Below, piece after piece: positions 1 through 6,430 of a DNA stretch of 9,609 nucleotides; positions within the stretch are counted from its first letter, which is position 1, and each line of letters begins with the position of its first letter. The position numbers and the translations under genes are program-made. The notes under the pieces were generated by a model. It searched no databases. It saw nothing but the letters and a program-made list of their open reading frames with translations, and was not told the origin of the DNA. Location of the stretch: positions 1 to 9,609 of the forward strand of contig CALMAV010000549.1 in the NCBI GenBank assembly GCA_937859895.1. The letters run 5' to 3'. This stretch comes from an uncultured Bryobacterales bacterium. Its GTDB lineage: Bacteria; Acidobacteriota; Terriglobia; Bryobacterales; Bryobacteraceae.

Positions 1-54
1 ACTATGGGGCGCTCCAGATTGAGCTGTAAAACGTGAACTACCTGGAAGCTTTCG

Positions 55-987
55 CTATGGCTTGACAAAGCCAAGCTTCACCAAATCGGGTGCAGGTAAA
101 GGAGCGTTGAACTGCGTCTGGGCAAACGTCTCTTTGACGCGCCCGGATTCCAGAGCGACACCGAACGGCGGATCAACAAACGGAAAGGCCTGCCTCAGCT
201 TGGCTGTCTCCAGGCTAGTCTGCGCTTTCAGGTTGGTGTCGCGCAGGAACGCGGCAGCAAACTGTCCATCGTGCGTAGGTATGGCCACAATGCGAGTATT
301 TTCCCAATGGAGTGTTGACAAAAATTTCGAAGCCTGGTCACAATGCGAGCACTCAGGATCATAAAAGAACAAGAACACTTTGCCTTCTGCTAGATTCTGC
401 GGCTTGCCGTCAACAATCACCGGGGTCGGTACCTGAACCTTGGCACGCATCGTTGCGTTCAGTCCATAACTAACACCTGCTAAGACCAGGACAGAGGCAA
501 GTACCGTCGCCGGAACACGGAAGCTTTTCAGTGCGGGCGACCAGGCAAAAGCAGCCACGCCCAGCAGAAGCATAAGCGCATCGCCGACGAAAAAGCCGGG
601 CCCGACGGTTCGCTTGATCAAAGGAAAGCAGCTGCACTCATGGCCAACCAGCTTGCTGTAGTAAACGCCGATCCAGCCAATGAAGAAGACCAGTAGCGCT
701 GAACCGAGAATGCCACCCAATTTGCGATAGCTCCGTGTCAGCAGCAAGACGGCAGTGAACACTTCCAAAGCACCCAAAGTTGCGGCCCCCACTGTACCCC
801 AACCGCCAGGCACCTGTGCCTGCTCCAAAAGCTCACCCGCCTGGAATGGTAGCAGCATCTTCCATCCGCCAGAAACCAGATAGATGATTGCGAGCAGAAC
901 CGCCGCGATTGTCCCTACCGACCGCTTCCAAGTCCCACTTGTCCCTCCAATGGCAACTGGCGAGCTGTGGAGAGCTGTATTGTGCAT
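55..987 (-). CDS. MauE/DoxX-like membrane protein fused to a thioredoxin-like domain
   Basis: This 310-residue protein begins with a hydrophobic bundle of about five membrane segments (roughly residues 24-40, 63-84, 90-110, 131-149 and 157-174). A soluble C-terminal domain follows, probably on the periplasmic side. The membrane part resembles the MauE/DoxX group, including a Cys-Ser-Cys motif (C118, C120) after the third helix. The soluble part has a thioredoxin-type CSHC motif (C213-C216) after a hydrophobic strand, and a later DPPFG stretch that fits the cis-proline region. Known MauE-type proteins are linked to disulfide handling in the periplasm, so a membrane-bound thiol-disulfide role is inferred; the partner is unknown. 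No methylamine-utilisation gene is visible nearby. The ATG start is the only good candidate but has a poor Shine-Dalgarno match. The gene lies back to back with the dipeptidase gene, 10 bp between starts. DoxX family alone is the main alternative name. Confidence 0.8.
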   Translation of the reverse strand: MHNTALHSSPVAIGGTSGTWKRSVGTIAAVLLAIIYLVSGGWKMLLPFQAGELLEQAQVPGGWGTVGAATLGALEVFTAVLLLTRSYRKLGGILGSALLVFFIGWIGVYYSKLVGHECSCFPLIKRTVGPGFFVGDALMLLLGVAAFAWSPALKSFRVPATVLASVLVLAGVSYGLNATMRAKVQVPTPVIVDGKPQNLAEGKVFLFFYDPECSHCDQASKFLSTLHWENTRIVAIPTHDGQFAAAFLRDTNLKAQTSLETAKLRQAFPFVDPPFGVALESGRVKETFAQTQFNAPLPAPDLVKLGFVKP

Positions 988-1002
988 CCTGAACTAATTG
1001 TA
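988..1002. promoter_or_regulatory. Very short divergent start region with a possible minus-strand -10 box
   Basis: Only 10 bp (988-997) separate the ATG of the minus-strand membrane protein from the TTG proposed for the plus-strand dipeptidase. On the minus strand a TACAAT hexamer (997-1002) resembles a sigma-70 -10 box, but it would place transcription start only two or three bases before the ATG, and no good -35 box lies at 16-18 bp. On the plus strand TATTGT (978-983) is a weaker equivalent. Any promoters must therefore overlap the N-terminal codons of the opposite gene. This is a weak, by-eye call. Confidence 0.2.
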
Positions 1003-2137
1003 TTCTTATTTGTTGCCCTACCGAATTTCGTCCGCTTTCACTTTATTGTTGCTTGCCCTGCCCTGCTTTCCAGCGCCGCCGTCGGATCAGAAACTTGATG
1101 CGGAAGTGCGCCGGATTACCCGGTCGGCAATCCTGATCGACACGCATAACGATACGCCCAGCTTCACGGTGGATGGGTCGGACATCGGTCACTCTCCGAA
1201 ACAGCAGACCGACATACCGCGCCTGAAGGAAGGAGGTGTGGGAGCAGTCTTCTTCTCGGTTTATGTGGCAGCGACGTACGTGGAAGGAAAACACTCGGCC
1301 AACCGCGCACTGCAGATGATTGATACTGTTCAGCACGACATTATTGATCGATACCCGGATGCCTTTCAGCAGGCCTTCACTGCAGACGACATTGTGCGAG
1401 CTCACAAGCACGGCAAGATCGCCGCATTGATGGGCATTGAGGGCGGTCATGCCATTGAAGACAGCCCTCGCCTGCTCCGCGATTTTTATCAACTTGGCGT
1501 TCGGTACATGACCCTGACCCACTGGAACACCAATAATTGGGCAGATTCATCTGGAGATATCAACAATGACAAGGTCCAGCATCACAATGGACTGACGCCG
1601 CTCGGCAAAGATATCGTTCACGAGATGAATCGGCTCGGAATGATGGTGGATATTTCGCATGTAGCGGACAAAACGTTTTACGATTCTCTTGAAACGAGCT
1701 CGGCACCGCTAATCGCTTCTCACTCGGCCTGCCGCGCTCTGTCGAACGTGCCGCGCAATATGACCGACGACATGATTCGCGCACTGGCCAAGAAAGGCGG
1801 AGTGATGCAGCTGAACCTCTACTGCCCGTTCTTGTCACAGAAAGCTGCTGATGCCCACAAGGACGCACCCGTTCGGGCAACACTGAGCGATGTGGTGGCG
1901 CACATCAACCACGTCCGCGACATTGCCGGCATCGACGCGATTGGGATTGGCACCGATTTTGACGGTATTACTTGCGCGCCCGTGGGCCTAGATGATGTCT
2001 CAAGGTTTCCAAACCTGACGCGCGCATTGCTGAAGGAAGGCTACTCCGCGTCTGACATTAAGAAGATCTATGGCGGCAACACACTACGACTGATGCACGC
2101 GGTAGAGAAGGAACGAGATACTTTGGCGCGGCAGTAA
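998..2137 (+). CDS. Exported membrane dipeptidase homologue (peptidase family M19)
   Basis: This 379-residue protein matches the M19 renal/membrane dipeptidase family, binuclear zinc enzymes with a TIM-barrel fold that hydrolyse dipeptides, sometimes with D-amino acids. The metal ligands are all visible: H50 and D52 in DTHND, E148 in GIEGGH, H221 in VDISH and H242 in ASHSACR. The family Asp lies in GTDFDG (D320). The C-terminal GGN motif (359-361) is also typical. Residues about 10-26 form a signal-peptide-like hydrophobic stretch after R9, so export is inferred. The Pro before C23 argues against a lipobox. The most upstream in-frame start is TTG at 998, directly after an in-frame TAA at 995. 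TTG codons at 1010 and 1013 would also keep the signal peptide, and none has a clear ribosome binding site. Substrate is not predictable; cell-wall or environmental peptide turnover is plausible. Confidence 0.9.
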   Translation: MYSYLLPYRISSAFTLLLLALPCFPAPPSDQKLDAEVRRITRSAILIDTHNDTPSFTVDGSDIGHSPKQQTDIPRLKEGGVGAVFFSVYVAATYVEGKHSANRALQMIDTVQHDIIDRYPDAFQQAFTADDIVRAHKHGKIAALMGIEGGHAIEDSPRLLRDFYQLGVRYMTLTHWNTNNWADSSGDINNDKVQHHNGLTPLGKDIVHEMNRLGMMVDISHVADKTFYDSLETSSAPLIASHSACRALSNVPRNMTDDMIRALAKKGGVMQLNLYCPFLSQKAADAHKDAPVRATLSDVVAHINHVRDIAGIDAIGIGTDFDGITCAPVGLDDVSRFPNLTRALLKEGYSASDIKKIYGGNTLRLMHAVEKERDTLARQ

Positions 2138-2155
2138 GAGCATCGCTACGCGTTT

Positions 2156-2174
2156 CGGAAGAACTCGTCTTCCG
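2156..2174 (+). terminator. Small hairpin between dipeptidase and VWA genes
   Basis: A perfect 7-bp inverted repeat (CGGAAGA / TCTTCCG) with a 5-nt loop begins 18 bp after the dipeptidase stop codon. It lacks a T-run on either strand, so it is not a classic intrinsic terminator. It could be a weak terminator, an mRNA-end stabiliser or chance. The remaining 80-bp gap holds the ribosome binding site of the next gene and a weak TACACT -10-like box at 2187-2192 without a convincing -35. Confidence 0.3.
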
Positions 2175-2204
2175 CAGATAACCTGCTACACTCGATTCGA
2201 TTCC

Positions 2205-2212
2205 AAGGGGAG
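2205..2212 (+). promoter_or_regulatory. Ribosome binding site that supports a TTG start
   Basis: The sequence AAGGGGAG ends 5 bp before the TTG at 2218. It is one of the few strong purine-rich sites in the window. Together with the signal-peptide-like N-terminus that follows, it supports TTG as the real start of the VWA-domain gene. Confidence 0.65.
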
Positions 2213-2217
2213 ACCCA

Positions 2218-3138
2218 TTGCGTTACCGCCGTATTGCAAGCTTGATTCGTGTTCTAGCGAGTCTGGTTATCGCAGGGCCCGCATCCCCGCAATTGGACTA
2301 TCAGCTACATGCCGAAAGCACGCTGGTTGTGATTCCGGTCAGTGTGACCGATCCTGCAAACCACTTTGTACTGAACCTCGGTAAAGATCGCTTCTCGTTA
2401 TTTGAAGACGGAGTCAAGCAGCGGATCACTCAGTTTGCCGGTGAGGATGCGCCGCTGTCGATAGGCTTGCTCATAGACGTCAGCGGCAGCATGGGCAGGA
2501 AACTCGTCATCTCTCAAAGCGCCGTGGCTGAGTTCATGAAGACCATGAATCCGAAAGACGAAGCGCTTCTGCTCGAGTTCGGAGACAAGGCTGAATTAAC
2601 GGTTCCTTTCACAACCGACCCGAAAGTGATTAGAGACAAGATGAACTCAGTACAGTCGTCTGGACTCACAGCACTACTTGATGCCGTGCATATGGGCTTG
2701 GCTGAGATGAAAAAGGCCAAGAACCCGCGCAAAGCACTGCTGATCCTCTCTGATGGCGGTGATAACAACAGCCGCTACACGGCTACCGAAATCCGGGACA
2801 TTGTGCGCGAAGCTGACGTTCAAATCTACTGCATGGGCGTATTCGAGTCTGCGATGATCGGCCTGACTCCCACGGAGGTTTCGGGTCCGGCCTTACTGGG
2901 TGAAATCTCCGACCAGACTGGAGGGCGAGTCTTTCCGGCCCGCTCTATGAGCGCGCTGCCAAGCATTGCACGAAGAATCGGAGTAGAGCTTCGAAACGAG
3001 TACATCCTTGCATATGCACCCTCCAATGCGAACCGGGATGGAACGTACCGAAAAATTCAGGTTAAACTCCAAGCTCCTGATGGTCTACCCGACCTCAAAG
3101 CCCGCTGGAGAGTGGGCTACTACGCGCCTGCACAGTAG
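2218..3138 (+). CDS. Secreted VWA-domain protein, acidobacterial VWFA-related type
   Basis: This 306-residue protein starts at TTG behind a strong ribosome binding site. The N-terminus is basic followed by a hydrophobic stretch (about residues 7-20) ending near PASPQ, consistent with secretion. Residues about 35-75 form a short beta domain typical of this family (strands around VVIPVSVTD and a DRFSLFEDG motif). A von Willebrand factor A domain follows from about 80 to 265. The metal-ion-dependent adhesion site is complete: D87, S89 and S91 in DVSGS, T151 in SGLTALLDA, and D179 in SDGGDN. This layout matches the protein group modelled as the 'VWFA-related domain, Acidobacterial' family. These proteins are abundant in that phylum and of unknown role; metal-dependent protein binding outside the cytoplasm is inferred. 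No BatA/MoxR-type partner is present, and the gene converges on the FecR gene. Confidence 0.85.
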   Translation: MRYRRIASLIRVLASLVIAGPASPQLDYQLHAESTLVVIPVSVTDPANHFVLNLGKDRFSLFEDGVKQRITQFAGEDAPLSIGLLIDVSGSMGRKLVISQSAVAEFMKTMNPKDEALLLEFGDKAELTVPFTTDPKVIRDKMNSVQSSGLTALLDAVHMGLAEMKKAKNPRKALLILSDGGDNNSRYTATEIRDIVREADVQIYCMGVFESAMIGLTPTEVSGPALLGEISDQTGGRVFPARSMSALPSIARRIGVELRNEYILAYAPSNANRDGTYRKIQVKLQAPDGLPDLKARWRVGYYAPAQ

Positions 3139-3187
3139 CTCATTGGGCCGAGCATAACCACGGCACAATTGCCTAAAACCGGGCTCC

Positions 3188-4318
3188 TTAGCGGTGCCCC
3201 ATGTGTCCACCAATGTGAGGCGTCATCGAAGCTCCCGGTCGTGCGCTTACTGGGGCAGACGGCCGGACAACAGGCGGGTGATAGCCGGACCCCATTGTCG
3301 GCATCGGGTGATAGCCAAACCCGACCGTTGGTAAATGAGCCAGGCCGTTAACGCTTGGGGACGGCCATCGAGTAATCACGGAAGGAGGATGATAACCGGC
3401 CGGGGGATGGTAACCGGGGCGGGTGCTTATAGGCCACTGCGAACCAGCAGGCCGGTGATGGTATGGATGTAACAGAAAGAGGCCGCCAGCAGGAGCAAAG
3501 GACGAGTAGGGAGTTGGCTGGTATACGTAATACGGGTTGTTCAAGCTTCCATAGTTTGAGTATCCGAGCAGCGGACTAGCTCCGACAGAATAGCTCGGCG
3601 ACAGATAGCTCGGAGGCACAACGTACAGCCCACCTATCCCTCCGGGATCTCCATCGAGATCGTCCGTCTGATCTGCCGACGCTAGCTGGCTTTGGTCTGC
3701 TATTACAGTACTGCGATTTAAGGCCCAATCGTAGAATTCGTCCGTGGCGCCATCACCGAACTTTTGAGTCGTAAGCTCCAGAGCGAAGTAGTAGAGGTGC
3801 GACGAATCGACGGTAGTCGAAACCCCGTGACTCTTCACTTTGCACTCGCCACTGTATACCTGCAGTTCGCCAACATCTGAGTCGAGCCGGTAAATTCCCG
3901 GCTTTGGAAAACGAACTTCCGCTCCCTCGTAGCTGAGCACAATTGCACCATCAGACTTCGCATTGAGACTGTCCAGGATCGCTGACCCCTTCGTAAACTC
4001 GAGGCGCGTATCCGTAAGAGAGTTCGATACCATCCGCAGAGAGCTGTGGTCGTCAAGGCGAAGATAAACACCCGGAGTGAGCACAAGTTCCGCCTTCCCC
4101 TTTTCGGTGCTCATGACCGATCCGTTGTTGAGGCTGGGGAACATTGCCGCCTTGTGCTCAAGCGGCTTGTCATCCAGAATCACAGTACCTTCGAAGTATT
4201 GAAGCAGCCCCGAGGAAGCGGAAACTACGTCCTGGGCAAGGCCTGACTGGCAGGTGCCCAGTAGGAAAGCGGAGAGAACCAGCAAACTCCTGCGCATATA
4301 CTCTCTGGACACTAGCAT
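3188..4318 (-). CDS. Secreted FecR-domain protein with a His/Pro-rich repeat tail
   Basis: From the start chosen here the protein has 376 residues. The reading frame continues 18 codons further upstream (to 4372), but ATG at 4318 has a GGAGG site 5 bp before it and does not intrude into mazG. Residues about 8-28 form a signal peptide with a likely cut after GLA (residue 28). Residues about 38-120 look like a FecR domain: FEGTV, then a stretch around STEKGKAELVLTPG, then strands ending near FTKGSAILD. After residue 225 the sequence becomes low complexity, rich in Gly, Tyr, Pro, Ser and His. It contains GYHPP at 302-306, 308-312 and 345-349, GYHPM at 335-339, and an end GGHMGHR. No sigma factor or TonB receptor is adjacent and there is no transmembrane anti-sigma region, so it is probably not a classical FecR regulator. 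An envelope structural or metal-binding role is speculative. Confidence 0.75.
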   Translation of the reverse strand: MLVSREYMRRSLLVLSAFLLGTCQSGLAQDVVSASSGLLQYFEGTVILDDKPLEHKAAMFPSLNNGSVMSTEKGKAELVLTPGVYLRLDDHSSLRMVSNSLTDTRLEFTKGSAILDSLNAKSDGAIVLSYEGAEVRFPKPGIYRLDSDVGELQVYSGECKVKSHGVSTTVDSSHLYYFALELTTQKFGDGATDEFYDWALNRSTVIADQSQLASADQTDDLDGDPGGIGGLYVVPPSYLSPSYSVGASPLLGYSNYGSLNNPYYVYQPTPYSSFAPAGGLFLLHPYHHRPAGSQWPISTRPGYHPPAGYHPPSVITRWPSPSVNGLAHLPTVGFGYHPMPTMGSGYHPPVVRPSAPVSARPGASMTPHIGGHMGHR

Positions 4319-4323
4319 CTCCG

Positions 4324-4328
4324 CCTCC
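4324..4328 (-). promoter_or_regulatory. Shine-Dalgarno site fixing the FecR-protein start
   Basis: Read on the minus strand this is GGAGG, 5 bp upstream of the ATG at 4318 and inside the 13-bp gap after the mazG stop. It favours this ATG over the longer upstream frame start at 4372, which lies within mazG, and over the ATG at 4297, which has only a weak AGAGAG upstream. It also indicates that mazG and the FecR gene can be translated from one transcript. Confidence 0.7.
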
Positions 4329-4331
4329 AGA

Positions 4332-5165
4332 CTACTTGTCAACGGAAATCGTTTGCTTGCCCGCGCGATCAAGTCGCTTGGCTTCCTGCCACCGCTCCTC
4401 CATATCCTCTAAGGAGTGCGCTCCACCTTCACCCAACGCCAAGGTCCGTTCGACATACGCAAATCGATCTCGAAAGCGCGCATTTGCCTTCCGCAATGCC
4501 TGCTCGCTGTCTACTTTCATCCAGCGAGCCAGATTAACCACAGTGAACAGCAGGTCACCCACTTCGTGTTCCAACTCTTCGGGACTGCCAGTCTGGCGAG
4601 CTGCGGCTACTTCCGACGCTTCCTCCGTCAACTTCTCTAGAACGCCATCGACCGTTGGCCATTCGAACCCAAGTCCGGCAGCCTTGGCGCTGATCTTTTC
4701 CGCCTCGACTAGCGCTGGCTGCGCGCGCAGCACCTCATTCAGAACTGAAGAGGCTAAAGCCTGCCCTGCATCGGCCCGTTCAGCCTTCTTGATTTCATCC
4801 CAACGCTTCTTTACATCGTCTGCCGTTCGTGCCTCGGCGTCCCCGAAGATATGTGGATGGCGGCGTACCAGCTTTTCATTGATGGCTCGGAGGGAATCAG
4901 CAATATCGAACAACTGTTCCTCTCGCGCGATTTCAGCCAGAAACACAGGCTGAAGCAGCAGATCGCCCAACTCGCCCTGCAACCCGGGCCAGTCCCGCCT
5001 ATCTATCGCATCCAGAACCTCGTAAGTTTCCTCCAGCGTATAAGGCTTAATGGAGTCAAAAGTCTGCTTCTGGTCCCATGGACAGCCGCCCGGCGCTCGC
5101 AGCCTGGCCATCAGTCGAAGGAGTTCAACGAAGGCAGTTCCTGCTTCCTGAAAACGATCAGCCAC
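4332..5165 (-). CDS. mazG: Nucleoside triphosphate pyrophosphohydrolase MazG
   Basis: MazG hydrolyses nucleoside triphosphates to monophosphate and pyrophosphate, acting as a cytoplasmic house-cleaning enzyme; in E. coli it also affects ppGpp levels. This 277-residue protein has the tandem MazG layout of the E. coli enzyme. The first domain begins with GGCPWDQKQTF and has the EExxE...ExxD magnesium motif (E45, E46, E49 and E65, D68). The RRHPHIFG signature follows at 101-108. The second domain repeats the motif (E181, E182, E185 and E201, D204), so both sites look intact. The start is GTG at 5165, since the residues before the PWD motif align with the family's N-terminal helix; no good Shine-Dalgarno site precedes it. 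It is the first gene of a minus-strand pair with the FecR protein, 13 bp apart, and is divergent from the DUF1844 gene across 49 bp. Confidence 0.95.
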   Translation of the reverse strand: MADRFQEAGTAFVELLRLMARLRAPGGCPWDQKQTFDSIKPYTLEETYEVLDAIDRRDWPGLQGELGDLLLQPVFLAEIAREEQLFDIADSLRAINEKLVRRHPHIFGDAEARTADDVKKRWDEIKKAERADAGQALASSVLNEVLRAQPALVEAEKISAKAAGLGFEWPTVDGVLEKLTEEASEVAAARQTGSPEELEHEVGDLLFTVVNLARWMKVDSEQALRKANARFRDRFAYVERTLALGEGGAHSLEDMEERWQEAKRLDRAGKQTISVDK

Positions 5166-5214
5166 GCCCGATAGTAGCCAAGTTCACTCTGCCAAACTAG
5201 AAGAAGCACGCCCC

Positions 5215-5628
5215 ATGTCTGACCCCAACACTCTCCCTGCTCCTCCGGCTAATTTCCTGTTTCTCGTCGAATCTATCCTGATGCAGGCGCAAATGCAGCT
5301 CGGCTTGCTTCAGTTTGCTGAATTCGAGGGCGAGGATGAGGGGCCCGACCTCCCCATGGCTCGCCACTCGATTGACTTGCTGGCCATGCTGCAGGAGAAA
5401 ACGAAGGGCAACCTCACTCCGGAAGAACAGCGGCTGCTTGAGAATGGCTTGACCGAGTTGCGGTTCCGCTATGTGCAAATTGCCAAGCAGGTGGAGGCCG
5501 AAAGCGGAGGAGCAGCGCCGTCCAGTATCATCCCACCCGCTGAGCCGATCAGGCCGGAGCCAGCCAAGGACGACGATCGACCGCGCATCATCTCGTCGGG
5601 TGGCGGTAAAGGTTCAAAGTCCGAGTAA
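5215..5628 (+). CDS. DUF1844 family protein
   Basis: This small cytoplasmic protein of 137 residues matches the DUF1844 family. Its core, about residues 13-90, is helical: a hydrophobic FLFLVESILMQAQMQLG segment, an acidic linker, then ARHSIDLLAMLQEKTKGNLT, the family's most recognisable stretch, and a final helix ending near RYVQIAKQ. The tail (about 95-137) is Pro/Ala/Asp-rich and probably disordered. There is no signal peptide. Function of the family is unknown. The ATG start is preceded by a weak AGAAGAAG site 8 bp upstream. It is the first gene of the plus-strand run; its TAA is separated by a single base from the ATG of the next gene, so the two are almost certainly cotranscribed and translationally coupled. 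Confidence 0.85.
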   Translation: MSDPNTLPAPPANFLFLVESILMQAQMQLGLLQFAEFEGEDEGPDLPMARHSIDLLAMLQEKTKGNLTPEEQRLLENGLTELRFRYVQIAKQVEAESGGAAPSSIIPPAEPIRPEPAKDDDRPRIISSGGGKGSKSE

Positions 5629-5629
5629 G

Positions 5630-6430
5630 ATGCTGGACGCTTTCGAGCACGCCTCTATCCTTGTGCTCGGCTCCGGCACCAGCGTAGGAGTCCCAATGAT
5701 TGGCTGCCGGTGCAAAGTCTGCTGTTCGGATGACCCGCGGGATAAGCGGCTCCGGCCTTCCGTGCTGCTGCGCTTAGGCGAGAAGCGTGTGCTGATCGAT
5801 ACGGCCCCTGACTTCCGCTATCAGGCGCTTCGGTACGGCATTGAACACCTGGACGCCATTCTTTATACCCATGCCCACGCCGATCATATTCTGGGCCTTG
5901 ATGATGTCCGGCCCTTCAACTTCATGCAACGGACTGAGATCCCTATCTATATGTCGGAAGGCACCTGGGAGACACTGGAGCGCACCTTTCGATATGTATT
6001 CAATGGCGTCGTCACCGAATCGAGCCGGCCACGCCTAGCACCGCACTTCTTTGGCGATGAGCCTTTCGTTGCCGCCGGTATGGAGTTTCAGCCCATTCGG
6101 ATTTCGCACGGTCGTGGTACCGTGCATGGCTTTCGCTTCGGCGATTGCGCGTACCTGACCGACCACAGCGGCATTCCTCCCGAGAGTTTGCAGAAGCTAC
6201 ACGGGCTTGACGTTCTCTTCCTGGATGCTCTTCGGAACAATCCACATCCCACGCACTCAACAGTTGAGGAGTCGCTCAGGACGGTCGAGCAGCTACGTCC
6301 CCGGCGCGCTTTCTTTACCCATATTTCGCACGATCTGCTGCACGCGGGCATCGAAGCCCGGTTGCCGGACCATGTTCATCTGGCTTACGACGGCCTCGAC
6401 ATTCCGATTGGATACGGGGATGGTGTATGA
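5630..6430 (+). CDS. PhnP-like metallo-beta-lactamase-fold phosphodiesterase
   Basis: This 266-residue hydrolase has the metallo-beta-lactamase fold. After a first strand with GSGTSVGVP it carries a Cys cluster (C26, C28, C31, C32), which resembles the structural zinc site of PhnP, the phosphoribosyl 1,2-cyclic phosphate phosphodiesterase of E. coli. The catalytic metal motif is H81-x-H83-x-D85-H86, followed by candidate ligands H160, D178 in LTDHS and H231 in THISH. The frame is open for 53 codons upstream to 5471, but that part overlaps the DUF1844 gene and shows no family similarity, so ATG 5630 is chosen. It begins 1 bp after the DUF1844 stop and its own TGA overlaps the next ATG (ATGA). 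No phosphonate (phn) gene is nearby, so the true substrate is uncertain; a cyclic-phosphate or other phosphodiester is inferred. Confidence 0.88.
   Translation: MLDAFEHASILVLGSGTSVGVPMIGCRCKVCCSDDPRDKRLRPSVLLRLGEKRVLIDTAPDFRYQALRYGIEHLDAILYTHAHADHILGLDDVRPFNFMQRTEIPIYMSEGTWETLERTFRYVFNGVVTESSRPRLAPHFFGDEPFVAAGMEFQPIRISHGRGTVHGFRFGDCAYLTDHSGIPPESLQKLHGLDVLFLDALRNNPHPTHSTVEESLRTVEQLRPRRAFFTHISHDLLHAGIEARLPDHVHLAYDGLDIPIGYGDGV

Noticed and set aside
1..54. A gene or signal at the left edge
   Set aside because: These bases follow the stop of the minus-strand membrane gene; I see no supported coding frame, hairpin or repeat in so short a piece.
3139..3187. A bidirectional terminator between the convergent VWA and FecR genes
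   Set aside because: The only inverted repeats I see are 4-bp stems (for example GGCA/TGCC on the minus strand) without a T-run, which is not enough to call.
4319..4372. An 18-codon upstream extension of the FecR-domain gene
   Set aside because: It overlaps the end of mazG and would bury the signal peptide behind extra residues, while ATG 4318 has a GGAGG at the right distance.
4144..4953. A 269-codon plus-strand open frame opposite mazG and the FecR-gene start
   Set aside because: It runs antisense across mazG, whose motifs are unambiguous, and its Ser/Arg-rich translation has no domain-like pattern. It is a by-product of GC-rich codon use.
5471..5629. A 53-codon N-terminal extension of the PhnP-like gene
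   Set aside because: It lies inside the DUF1844 gene in another frame, is Arg/Ser-rich with no family similarity, and the ATG at 5630 begins right at the expected first strand.
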